This document shows, one piece after another, positions 24,087-31,685 of a DNA stretch of 64,000 nucleotides (the first letter of the stretch is position 1; the number at the start of each line of letters is the position of its first letter). Under the pieces are notes generated by a model. The model saw only the letters and a program-made list of their open reading frames with translations. It made no database searches and was not told the origin of the DNA. Both the position numbers and the translations under genes were made by a program. Origin of the DNA: Parabacteroides sp. (GTDB lineage: Bacteria > Bacteroidota > Bacteroidia > Bacteroidales > Tannerellaceae); NCBI GenBank assembly GCA_019417325.1, contig DXVO01000032.1:159085-223084 (forward strand). The letters run 5' to 3'.

Positions 24087-24770
24087 TTATTCTTTTATTC
24101 CCCATAAACTTTTAAAATACGCTTCTTTATCCCAATTTTCAAATCCGGTAACCAGATAATAAACAGAGGAGCCTTCGGTATAATCCTTTCGAGCTTTCAG
24201 CATCCCGATGTCATCTTTAGCTTCTTCTTTGCCGTATCTGAGCATTTTAGCTGTCATGCGCGTGACAAACATGTTCAAATACTCTTGAGTGCTTTGGTCC
24301 ATTTTCTTTAATTTATAGTCGCAATAATCAATCGTTCTCTCATAATTCAAGCCGGCAGACACCGTATCTCCCATGAAATCGGATATGATAGCCTTTAAGA
24401 ACAGGTTCATCCAAAAATCACCATATTTTGCCTCTGCTTCTTCCAGCGTAGCGAGTGCGGTGTCAAATTGCCCCTGACAACACTGTATTTGGGATTTATG
24501 CCCATAAAGTGTATGGTATAAACCCAAATTGTCGTAATCAGATGTATGAGACTGGGAGACAAGCACTATTGCCTGGTCAATCAGTTCCACGGCTAAAGCC
24601 AGCGAATCCGGATTATCGCGGTTTGAGCCGGCAAGTTGTAAGGCCCGTTCTGCAGTTTTGCCTGCCTTTGCTAACGGTTCATCTTGATCTGTGTTTTTGT
24701 TTTTGGAATTAACGCATGCAGTTGCCATTATTGCATGAATTATCAATATGAATACTATTTTTCCTTTCAT
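24087..24770 (-). CDS. Tetratricopeptide-like lipoprotein at the array junction
   Basis: The 227-residue product begins with a lipoprotein signal (MKGKIVFILIIHAIMATAC). The mature part is helical with segments such as YHTLYGHKSQIQCCQGQFDTAL split by short turns, suggesting TPR-type repeats. It is the only exported protein in the island and has higher G+C than the cassette genes. A lipoprotein could be an immunity protein acting at the outer membrane or periplasm, or an unrelated passenger. It is the last gene of the leftward array. Confidence 0.72.
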   Translation of the reverse strand: MKGKIVFILIIHAIMATACVNSKNKNTDQDEPLAKAGKTAERALQLAGSNRDNPDSLALAVELIDQAIVLVSQSHTSDYDNLGLYHTLYGHKSQIQCCQGQFDTALATLEEAEAKYGDFWMNLFLKAIISDFMGDTVSAGLNYERTIDYCDYKLKKMDQSTQEYLNMFVTRMTAKMLRYGKEEAKDDIGMLKARKDYTEGSSVYYLVTGFENWDKEAYFKSLWGIKE

Positions 24771-24773
24771 TCT

Positions 24774-24911
24774 CTATTGTAAGTTATTTATTAATGCTTT
24801 TATAAATTCTTCCCTTTCTATTTTATCAATCTTATTATTTCCATCTTCTTTAGAGAATAGCCACTCATATCCCTCTCCTTCTAACAGAAACACAAAGGAA
24901 CCTTGAAAACA
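24774..24911 (-). pseudogene. C-terminal remnant of an Imm42-like cassette gene
   Basis: Read leftward, this frame gives CFQGSFVFLLEGEGYEWLFS then KEDGNNKIDKIEREEF and ends at a TAG. The first part closely matches CFQGYFVFLVEQQGYEWLLT in the intact gene at 25579-26118. The frame has no start and directly follows the stop of the gene at 24914, so it is the tail of a paralogue whose front was lost when the upstream cassette was joined to it. Confidence 0.72.
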
Positions 24912-24913
24912 TC

Positions 24914-25474
24914 TTATGCCAATTCTTTTTCATAGAATTGAATTAGATCTCCATTTTCATTCTGATAGGATATACCAAGAAAATCCATTCCGTTACGCTT
25001 TATGTCTTGCCATAACATCTTTCGTCCATCAATCAGTGTTACATATCCATCATCATCTATTTCATAGTCTTCTTTTTCATCCTCATAATCTATGCTATAT
25101 GTTAATTCTATAACTAATTTGGATGCTGGAATTGGATATTGTTTTAATGCTCTGTTCTTAATTACTTCTACGTCATATTCATCGCAAAACATATTGTTAT
25201 AGCCATGTATAGAGCCGTCATGAATCACTATTTCTTCGCCTGTAGCCGTATCTCTGGCTACAATCAGTTCAGGGGCAATATCTGTTTCTACAATATAAGG
25301 CTGTTCTTCTCCTTTAACCTTAAACAGATTACCATAATACCACACTTCGAATAGCTCATTTCCTGCCGATGAACGAAGGATAATTTCGGTAAATTCGTTT
25401 TCCCGATACTCTTTTACATAATTCTCTAAATAAGTAGGAATATGTTCTGTCTTTTTTCTGTCTATCTTTTCCAT
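24914..25474 (-). CDS. Leftward cassette gene, unknown acidic protein
   Basis: The 186-residue protein is acidic (DYEDEKEDYEIDDDGY) and mixed in predicted structure, without signal peptide. No family is recognised. It is preceded by a cassette site at 25496-25542 and followed not by a site but by the truncated Imm42-like tail, so the site that should lie behind it has been lost. An immunity role is inferred from context only. Confidence 0.68.
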   Translation of the reverse strand: MEKIDRKKTEHIPTYLENYVKEYRENEFTEIILRSSAGNELFEVWYYGNLFKVKGEEQPYIVETDIAPELIVARDTATGEEIVIHDGSIHGYNNMFCDEYDVEVIKNRALKQYPIPASKLVIELTYSIDYEDEKEDYEIDDDGYVTLIDGRKMLWQDIKRNGMDFLGISYQNENGDLIQFYEKELA

Positions 25475-25495
25475 TTTGTTATTTTTTTGTGTTCA

Positions 25496-25542
25496 TAATG
25501 TTTGGTGGCTAACTGACTTTTCAGAAGTTAAGCCGTTTGTTA
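25496..25542 (-). repeat. Cassette-associated palindromic site, leftward array
   Basis: Read on the minus strand, 47 bp from TAACAAACGGCTTAACTTC to AGCCACCAAACATTA; it lies between the 25579-26118 gene and the next leftward gene. Confidence 0.75.
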
Positions 25543-25578
25543 TCAGTCACATTTTTATTCAGAGCTTTTATATTCACT

Positions 25579-26118
25579 CTATTTCTCAATCCATCTATTG
25601 GTTCGTAATGCCAAGATTGTTGAATCTCTAATCCATTTTGAAAATTCTTCAAAACATGAATATATCATTCCTGCGGGTAACTTGATGTCATAATACCGAT
25701 TATCTACGTTGTCTTTTGTTAATAACCATTCATAACCTTGTTGTTCTACAAGAAACACGAAATAACCTTGAAAGCATTCTCCATGCTGTGAAAGTATGTC
25801 AAGATTAGCAAATGCCGGATTTTGCATAAAATCACATTCGTTAAGCCAGATCTTTTCAATCAATTTATCCGTGAGCAGATTTGCCGACAAATTATCAAAG
25901 GAAATATGGCGTTGTCCTTTTTGTTCAGTTACATCGAGGATACGATCTAATTCTGCTGACAACACAGCACATTGTTCAATATCTCCGACCATATTGTTGC
26001 TTATCCATAAACAATAGTTTATGAATATAGGACTTTCATTAAGTTGCCATAGCCTTACTTCTATTGCGAACTTAGATTTGTTTCCAAATATATTTTCACA
26101 TTCTTTTTTCATTTCCAA
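25579..26118 (-). CDS. Imm42-family immunity protein
   Basis: The 179-residue product fits the Imm42 pattern: an early IFGNKSKFAIEVRLW, then INYCLWISNNMVGDIEQ, and a C-terminal CFQGYFVFLVEQQGYEWLL. It should bind and neutralise a cognate toxin in the cytoplasm; the toxin is not present here. A broken paralogue of its C-terminal third lies at 24774-24911, which shows repeated acquisition or duplication within the array. Confidence in the family is moderate because the profile was not run. Confidence 0.72.
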   Translation of the reverse strand: MEMKKECENIFGNKSKFAIEVRLWQLNESPIFINYCLWISNNMVGDIEQCAVLSAELDRILDVTEQKGQRHISFDNLSANLLTDKLIEKIWLNECDFMQNPAFANLDILSQHGECFQGYFVFLVEQQGYEWLLTKDNVDNRYYDIKLPAGMIYSCFEEFSKWIRDSTILALRTNRWIEK

Positions 26119-26161
26119 TAATGGGATGCAGCTTGCCGTTGTTAGGCGGCACGTGGTGTTA
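26119..26161 (-). repeat. Cassette-associated palindromic site, leftward array
   Basis: Minus strand: TTAACACCACGTGCCGCC, then TAACAACGGCAAGCTGCATC and CCATTA (43 bp); it touches the start of the Imm42-like gene. Confidence 0.7.
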
Positions 26162-26175
26162 ACATTATATTTCTC

Positions 26176-26538
26176 TTAGATTGAGTTCTTACGATAAAAT
26201 TCATTGAAGTTATCTACAAATAACTCAAAATTATCCTCTTCATTTACTGAAATTTCTTTTAACATGTCTTCTATGATGTAATATGAGGATATATTTTTAT
26301 TTACTATTTCTTTATTATATTTATTGGCAAGAAATTTGTAGAAACTATTCCAAAACAATTCCTCTCGTTTTTCGCACTTTATTCTTTCTTCTTCTGGAGT
26401 GTGAATGACTTCAGACATATAATAGCCATCCAAAAAACGAAACATATTGTTTATAGTCGGATTTTCAAAATACATCTTAGGTCTTTTACAAATCATGTTT
26501 AACATATCAGCAATATTGTTGTACTCTAATTTATTCAT
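26176..26538 (-). CDS. Leftward cassette gene, unknown small protein
   Basis: The 120-residue protein has an N-terminal ICKRPKMYFENPTINNMFRF segment followed by LDGYYMSEV, a pattern I have seen in small orphan immunity-type proteins, although no family name can be given. The rest is helical and strongly acidic. No signal peptide. It lies between two cassette sites. Confidence 0.65.
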   Translation of the reverse strand: MNKLEYNNIADMLNMICKRPKMYFENPTINNMFRFLDGYYMSEVIHTPEEERIKCEKREELFWNSFYKFLANKYNKEIVNKNISSYYIIEDMLKEISVNEEDNFELFVDNFNEFYRKNSI

Positions 26539-26555
26539 TTTCTTTATTTTAATGC

Positions 26556-26603
26556 TAATGTCCGGTAGCTAACCGAACATTAAGAAGATTGAACCGTTTG
26601 TTA
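26556..26603 (-). repeat. Cassette-associated palindromic site, leftward array
   Basis: Minus strand, 48 bp: TAACAAACGGTTCAATC to AGCTACCGGACATTA. It starts within the last codons of the gene at 26601-27143. Confidence 0.74.
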
Positions 26604-27143
26604 TAAGCTACTTTTTTCTTTTATATATTGTTCCACATCGCTTAGATTCGTTAAATCAACACATCGCTGCCAACCCCAGTCGGCTAACAAAACGGGAGCC
26701 ATTTTTCCTAAAGCGATTAAAATGCTTTTCCATAAGTCTTTAGATTTCGGAGCAATCCATATATCCAGCCAAAGAGCGTTTATTACTCCAGCTTCATCCA
26801 CCGACCAAAATACATTTTGTTCTTCCTCCATACCTCTGCCATAGGTAAGCTTTAATTCTTCCCGATAACTGGAGTAGCCCGTTTCTACTTGGTCATAGGC
26901 TGGGAGAAAACCAAGTGCCTCATTCAACTGTTCCGGACACAAAGAAAGTTCCTCTATTCCATGAGGACTGTCCTCTCGTACAAATATATCAGTATAAACG
27001 CCACCGGCTAACTGATGCTCTTCGGCAAAATCATCTATTTCACCCATTTGCTTCATGCAAAAGCCCTTGGCAGTCAATGGTAATATCTCCCATTGACAAT
27101 AATCATCTTCATGAAAAAATGCTATTCGTTTTTGTTTATCCAT
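26601..27143 (-). CDS. Leftward cassette gene, unknown immunity-like protein
   Basis: The 180-residue product begins IAFFHEDDYCQWEILPL and has a Trp-rich C-terminal half (NALWLDIWIAPKSKDLW). It resembles immunity proteins seen beside type VI secretion effectors in gut Bacteroides, but I cannot name a family. Cytoplasmic, without signal peptide. Its codon use is slightly less A+T-rich than that of its neighbours. Confidence 0.66.
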   Translation of the reverse strand: MDKQKRIAFFHEDDYCQWEILPLTAKGFCMKQMGEIDDFAEEHQLAGGVYTDIFVREDSPHGIEELSLCPEQLNEALGFLPAYDQVETGYSSYREELKLTYGRGMEEEQNVFWSVDEAGVINALWLDIWIAPKSKDLWKSILIALGKMAPVLLADWGWQRCVDLTNLSDVEQYIKEKSSL

Positions 27144-27165
27144 AATTTACTTTCTTCTTAGTTTA

Positions 27166-27210
27166 TAATGTATGGCAGCGTGCCGCTTTTAGGCGGTATG
27201 TTGTTTGTTA
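27166..27210 (-). repeat. Cassette-associated palindromic site, leftward array
   Basis: Minus strand, 45 bp: TAACAAACAACATACCGCC, central TAAAAGCGGCACGCTG, end CCATACATTA; it overlaps the stop region of the leucine-rich-repeat gene. Confidence 0.78.
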
Positions 27211-27807
27211 TCGTCTTAATTTGTATTGCATTAATAGTGAATCAAATTCATTATCCAATTTCTTTGAGCCAAATGTCGCACTCATTTTCACTATACTTTC
27301 CTTTTGCATTATGAATTTTAGGTCATTTAGTAGCTGTGGCGTACAGACAATATCAAGTGATTGCAGATTGGGTATAAGGATAATATTTGTAATATCCTCT
27401 AAATTCTTACAATTAAAAAGTTTTAGCTCCTGCAAACTCACTAAGTTCGACAAGTCCGGGAACTTTTTAAACGTTGATACATATCCAATACCCAACTGCT
27501 TCAAATTACTGATATTACCAACAAAGTCAAAATTCATTTCTTGCGCTGTTTTTATTGTATTAATAAATAGACTTGTTAGATTTCTCAGTTCACTTAATGC
27601 CGAATAATCATCAAACATACAGCTATACATTCTAATATCTTGTAATAATGGAAATAAGCGAACGAAGTCAATTGTTTCACCTTTGATTTTGCGTAAGGTT
27701 AGGGTTTTCACTTTTCTGTATTTATCTATCTCCTTTATATCTGAACAGGTCAGACCTTCGATAAAAAGTCCACTTCCGCTAATATATTCTATTTTCTTTT
27801 CCATCAC
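27208..27807 (-). CDS. Leucine-rich-repeat protein, first leftward cassette
   Basis: The 199-residue product contains five or so leucine-rich repeats of ~22 residues, for example LSELRNLTSLFINTI, ISNLKQLGIGYVSTF and LVSLQELKLFNCKNL. There is no signal peptide, so it is cytoplasmic. LRR proteins of this size occur among orphan immunity genes. It is the first gene after the right leader and its start lies 22 bases from the terminal site. Confidence 0.78.
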   Translation of the reverse strand: MMEKKIEYISGSGLFIEGLTCSDIKEIDKYRKVKTLTLRKIKGETIDFVRLFPLLQDIRMYSCMFDDYSALSELRNLTSLFINTIKTAQEMNFDFVGNISNLKQLGIGYVSTFKKFPDLSNLVSLQELKLFNCKNLEDITNIILIPNLQSLDIVCTPQLLNDLKFIMQKESIVKMSATFGSKKLDNEFDSLLMQYKLRR

Positions 27808-27828
27808 TATAATTTATTTGATTGACGA

Positions 27829-27869
27829 TAACATTATACTAACAGCGGTCATTTAATGTTCCGCTGTTA
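27829..27869 (-). repeat. Terminal cassette site of the right leader (attI-like position)
   Basis: Minus strand: TAACAGCGGAACATTAAATG, then ACCGCTGTTAGTATAATG and TTA. The 41-bp length and core equal the left terminal site at 18202-18242. Confidence 0.65.
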
Positions 27870-27965
27870 TTTTTTCCAAGTATTTTCACAAATTATTTTC
27901 CCTCAAAAAATATCATCTAAAACGGACTGCTCATTTTGCTTTTGTAAGAGTCTGCTATATTCCTC

Positions 27966-27997
27966 TAAAAGTACGGTTTTGTCTAATTACCCACAAA
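27966..27997 (-). promoter_or_regulatory. Conserved Bacteroidetes promoter of the leftward cassette array
   Basis: On the minus strand TTTG (27994-27997) is followed after 20 bases by TACTTTTA (27966-27973). Boxes and spacing are identical in design to those in the left leader. Confidence 0.75.
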
Positions 27998-28080
27998 GGA
28001 ATCTGTTTGTTTTTTCCTCTATCCTATAAAATTACATTCCTTAGCGGCCAATAACAAGACACGATCATCAGCCCTAAAAC

Positions 28081-28117
28081 AAAAAAGGCAGCCCCCGTTT
28101 TCGGAACTGCCTTTTTT
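28081..28117 (-). terminator. Rho-independent terminator of dapA
   Basis: AAAAAAGGCAG and CTGCCTTTTTT enclose a loop with CCG/CGG pairing; A and T tracts on both sides allow use in either direction. It lies 22 bases after the dapA stop. Confidence 0.85.
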
Positions 28118-28138
28118 CATATCTTGTTTATCCGGTTA

Positions 28139-29032
28139 TCAGCACTTTATGCTTAACTGATGTAACACGTCACGTATTTTTTCAAATGTTGTGATACGGG
28201 TAGGAACCAACGGCAAACGCAACTTATTTTCAATAAAGCCCATTGCGTTCAGCATACTTTTTGCACCGGCAGGATTGCCATCTACAAATAATAATTCAAA
28301 CAATTCGGTAAAACGATGGTGGATAGTACGCGCATTCTCATAATCGCCCGCAAGCCCTAAACGAACCATACGGCTGAATTCACGTGGAAAAGCATTGCCT
28401 ATAACAGAGATAACGCCTATTGCACCCAAAGTTATCAATGGGAAAGTAATACCGTCGTCGCCTGAAATCACATTAAAATTAGCCGGTTTATTCTTGATGA
28501 TATCATCCATCTGGGTAATATTGCCGGATGCTTCTTTTACAGCTATCACATTTTTAAATTCACGGGCAATACGCAACGTAGTAGCCGCAGTCATATTTAC
28601 GCCGGTTCTTCCCGGTACGTTATACAACACGATAGGAAGACGTGTAGCTTCGGCTATCGCTTTATAATGCTGGTAAATGCCTTCCTGTGAAGGTTTGTTA
28701 TAATAAGGGACTACAGAAAGGATTGCATCGATACCGCGGAAATCGTCATTTTTCAGTTTTTCCACAACGGAGCGGGTACAGTTGCCTCCTACTCCTAAAA
28801 CAATCGGAATACGGCCGTTAACCTTTGTTACAACCAAATCTATAATCTTCTTTTTTTCTTCTTCTGTAAGTGTCGGAGTTTCTGCTGTGGTGCCCAATAC
28901 TACCAAATAATCCGTACCGTTCTGCACCTGATAATCGACTAATCTGCCTAACGCTTCATAATCTACACTTTCATCTTCCTTGAAGGGAGTGATCAGTGCC
29001 ACACCCATTCCTCTTAAGTTTATGTCTGCCAT
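28139..29032 (-). CDS. dapA: 4-hydroxy-tetrahydrodipicolinate synthase
   Basis: DapA condenses pyruvate with aspartate semialdehyde on the path to diaminopimelate and lysine. The 297-residue protein shows GTTAETPTL (residues ~48-56), the Tyr at ~137 in VLYNVPGRTGVN, and the Schiff-base Lys at ~166 in IAVKEASG. A GDDG motif follows. Length and motifs are standard. It has its own -7 box upstream and a terminator downstream. Confidence 0.95.
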   Translation of the reverse strand: MADINLRGMGVALITPFKEDESVDYEALGRLVDYQVQNGTDYLVVLGTTAETPTLTEEEKKKIIDLVVTKVNGRIPIVLGVGGNCTRSVVEKLKNDDFRGIDAILSVVPYYNKPSQEGIYQHYKAIAEATRLPIVLYNVPGRTGVNMTAATTLRIAREFKNVIAVKEASGNITQMDDIIKNKPANFNVISGDDGITFPLITLGAIGVISVIGNAFPREFSRMVRLGLAGDYENARTIHHRFTELFELLFVDGNPAGAKSMLNAMGFIENKLRLPLVPTRITTFEKIRDVLHQLSIKC

Positions 29033-29066
29033 GGGGAAAATATTCCTTTTTTGTTATTTAGCACTG

Positions 29067-29074
29067 CAAAAATA
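29067..29074 (-). promoter_or_regulatory. Putative -7 box for dapA
   Basis: On the minus strand TATTTTTG matches TAnnTTTG exactly, 34 bases before the dapA start, in the gap after the upstream gene. Confidence 0.5.
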
Positions 29075-29085
29075 AAGAATTTATA

Positions 29086-29607
29086 TCATTTAGAACGGAT
29101 TGCTTTCAAATAAAATAATATTTGTTCAAATAAATACTTTATATCATCGCCCTCTGTCACTACGATAGACAGGTCGTAAAGGTCCGGTCCGTTGAATTTC
29201 CGCCCGGTCTTGAAAGAGCAAGGATGTTGTAACATAATGTATTGCATCGGATAGCAATCGGCCCGGCATAAATCGATCAAAATATCTGCTTCCAACGTCT
29301 TACACTGTTCTACAATGGCATTTTTTGGAGCATACCAGGCATCCGTATGCTCTTTCTCACTCACAACCGTATAGGAAGAATCTATTTCTTGGGTAATGCC
29401 CCCCGAAACATACATACAGGCATACACCCGTTTTCCCATTTTACGCAACTGTTCCAGACAAGGTTCCACTACAGGAGCATCCATTGCCTGAAAGAGCACC
29501 AGGATATCCCTGGCATCTTCCAAAGCACAAAACTCATGTTTACGAGCTAAAGCTTGCGAAGCTGCATATTGTATCTTCTTTTTAATAAAATAGTTCGTCA
29601 GTCTCAT
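29086..29607 (-). CDS. Conserved Bacteroidales hypothetical protein (DUF6913-like)
   Basis: The 173-residue protein has no signal peptide and an alternating alpha/beta pattern; segments DILVLFQAMDAP, ADILIDLCRADCYPMQYI and FNGPDLYDLSIVV look conserved. I recall proteins of this type, encoded next to ligA or dapA in Bacteroidales, as the DUF6913 family, but that name is uncertain. The start codon overlaps the ligA stop by a few bases, so the two are translationally coupled. Function unknown. Confidence 0.75.
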   Translation of the reverse strand: MRLTNYFIKKKIQYAASQALARKHEFCALEDARDILVLFQAMDAPVVEPCLEQLRKMGKRVYACMYVSGGITQEIDSSYTVVSEKEHTDAWYAPKNAIVEQCKTLEADILIDLCRADCYPMQYIMLQHPCSFKTGRKFNGPDLYDLSIVVTEGDDIKYLFEQILFYLKAIRSK

Positions 29608-31607
29608 TCCGCAATCATATTTAGGAATTCATCTTCATTCATGATTTTCACACCCAGCTTAGCCGCTTTTTCGAGCTTAGCCGGCCCCATATTTTCACCT
29701 GCCAGAATATAATCCGTTTTGCCGGATACCGAACCGCTATTCTTTCCGCCGTGTTGTTCAATCATTGCCTTATATTCATCGCGGGAATGTTTCGAAAAGG
29801 TACCGCTGATTACAATCGTAAGCCCTTTCAGTTTTTCCGAACGGTTCACCAACTGGTCTTCTGCGACCGACATTTGCAATCCGTATTCTTTCAGGCGGTT
29901 CACTAAAATACGGTTTCTTTCATCCGCAAAATAGTCGATGACGCTTTGTGCAATGCGTCCGCCAATTTCATCCACCTCTGTCAAAGTTTCCAATGAGGCT
30001 TCTTCCAGTTGTTCCATTGTATGGAATGCGGATGCCAGACGCTTAGCTACAGTTTCACCCACAAAACGAATACCCAATGCAAATAAAACACGTTCAAAGG
30101 GGACTTGTTTGGATTCTTCCAGACTTGCCAACAGGTTCCGGGCGCTTTTATCCGCCCAGCGTTCCAATCGTATCAAATCGGCGAACTTCAACGTATATAA
30201 ATCGGCCGTATTACTAATCAGGCCAGCCTCATACAAATCTTCCACAGTCTCCGGCCCTATATTAATGTTCATAGCCCTCCGGGTAACGAAATGCTCTATC
30301 CTACCTTTTATCTGCGGAGGACAGCCGGATTCGTTCGGGCAATAATGGGCTGCCTCTCCTTCCGGACGGACAAGCAGCGTTCCACATTCGGGACAAGTCC
30401 GGATAAAGCGAACCTTATCCCCCATTAGTATTGAACGGGAATCCACATCTACCCCAACTATCTTCGGAATAATTTCTCCGCCCTTTTCCACATATACATT
30501 GTCCCCGATATGTAAATCGAGCCCTTCAATTATATCTGCATTATGCAAGGAAGCACGCTTAACGGTCGTACCGGCAAGAAGCACCGGTTCCAGATTGGCA
30601 ACAGGAGTTACAGCCCCCGTGCGTCCCACTTGGAAAGAAACGGAATTCAGACGTGTTACCGCGCGCTCCGCCTGGAATTTATAAGCAATTGCCCAACGGG
30701 GGCTTTTCGCTGTAAATCCCAGATTTTTCTGTTGCCTCAATGAATTTACTTTCAATACGATGCCATCTGTAGCCACCGGTAAGTTCTTTCGTTCCGCATC
30801 CCAGTAAGCAATGTAATCGAATACTTCCTCCAGGCTTTCGCATTTACGTATCACATCCGGTATTTTAAAGCCCCAGGAACGGGCTGCGGCAAGATTATCG
30901 AAATGGGTTTCGGACGGAAGTTCTTCGCCCAGAAGATAATAAAAATAAGCATCCAGTTTACGGGCTGCCACAATAGCAGGGTTCTGTTGCTTTAATGTAC
31001 CGGATGCGGCATTACGGGGATTGGCAAACAAAGGCTCTTCCTGTTCTTCCCGTTCTTTATTCAGGCGGTCGAACTCCGCCCAGGGAAGCAATATTTCACC
31101 ACGTATTTCAAATTCTTCCGGGTAATTGTCTCCCATCAGTTTTAAAGGAACGGAACGGATTGTTTTTACATTAGACGTTACATCATCCCCACGAGTGCCA
31201 TCGCCACGGGTTACCGCACGAACTAACCTTCCTTGATTATAAATCAGTGAAATAGATGTTCCATCGTATTTCAGTTCGGCAACAATCTCGAAAGGTTCAT
31301 TCAAATCACGTGCAATACGCTCATAGAAGTCACGTACTTCATCTTCCGAATAGGTATTACCCAATGAAAGCATCGGATAACGGTGTACCACCTGCTCAAA
31401 TTCCTTTGAAAGGTCGCTTCCCACCCGTTGGGTCGGGGAATGAGGGTCTGCATATTCAGGATATTCCGCTTCAAGAGCCTGTAGCTCCTTCATCATCTCA
31501 TCAAACTCACGGTCTGAGATGGCAGGCATGGACAATACGTAGTAATTATAATTGTGTTGTTCCAGAGCTTCACGCAATGCCTTTATCTTTGACTCAATTT
31601 CAGCCAT
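29604..31607 (-). CDS. ligA: NAD-dependent DNA ligase
   Basis: LigA seals nicks in replication and repair using NAD. The 667-residue protein has domain Ia (YYVLSMPAISDREFD), the adenylated Lys113 in AELKYDGTS, the OB-fold, a four-Cys zinc finger (CPECGTLL and HYCPNESGCP, residues ~404-428), helix-hairpin-helix repeats and a C-terminal BRCT domain (SGTFSKHSRDEYKAMIEQHG). All parts are present and full length. Confidence 0.97.
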   Translation of the reverse strand: MAEIESKIKALREALEQHNYNYYVLSMPAISDREFDEMMKELQALEAEYPEYADPHSPTQRVGSDLSKEFEQVVHRYPMLSLGNTYSEDEVRDFYERIARDLNEPFEIVAELKYDGTSISLIYNQGRLVRAVTRGDGTRGDDVTSNVKTIRSVPLKLMGDNYPEEFEIRGEILLPWAEFDRLNKEREEQEEPLFANPRNAASGTLKQQNPAIVAARKLDAYFYYLLGEELPSETHFDNLAAARSWGFKIPDVIRKCESLEEVFDYIAYWDAERKNLPVATDGIVLKVNSLRQQKNLGFTAKSPRWAIAYKFQAERAVTRLNSVSFQVGRTGAVTPVANLEPVLLAGTTVKRASLHNADIIEGLDLHIGDNVYVEKGGEIIPKIVGVDVDSRSILMGDKVRFIRTCPECGTLLVRPEGEAAHYCPNESGCPPQIKGRIEHFVTRRAMNINIGPETVEDLYEAGLISNTADLYTLKFADLIRLERWADKSARNLLASLEESKQVPFERVLFALGIRFVGETVAKRLASAFHTMEQLEEASLETLTEVDEIGGRIAQSVIDYFADERNRILVNRLKEYGLQMSVAEDQLVNRSEKLKGLTIVISGTFSKHSRDEYKAMIEQHGGKNSGSVSGKTDYILAGENMGPAKLEKAAKLGVKIMNEDEFLNMIAE

Positions 31608-31634
31608 ATTGATTATTAGGTAATAGTAAATAAA

Positions 31635-31678
31635 AATGGACTGAAATATAAAAAATAATTTTCGATATTCAGTCCATT
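31635..31678 (-). terminator. Terminator at the end of the sulfonation operon
   Basis: AATGGACTGAAATAT pairs with ATATTCAGTCCATT around an A+T-rich loop; on the minus strand it is followed by TTTTTATT. It separates the PCMD gene from ligA. Confidence 0.75.
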
Positions 31679-31685
31679 CCTTAGA

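Larger units (their letters stand above)
27823..28051 (-). repeat. Right terminal leader repeat of the cassette island
   Basis: On the minus strand this is the counterpart of 17941-18248: TTGGCCGCTAAGGAATGTAA, conserved promoter, GACTCTTAC, TTGAGGGAAAA and the terminal palindrome with TTATCG. It lacks the 86-base insert of the left copy. Because the two copies are inverted and identical in order, recombination between them could flip the whole 9.5-kb island. Confidence 0.88.

Noticed and set aside
18202..27869. Classical integron with intI and canonical attC sites
   Set aside because: No integrase is present, most sites end in CATTA rather than GTTRRRY, and they are shorter than typical attC sites; only an integron-like array is claimed.
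18202..27869. Polymorphic toxin or type VI secretion locus
   Set aside because: No toxin, Rhs, VgrG or Hcp-like gene is seen; only immunity-like genes are present.
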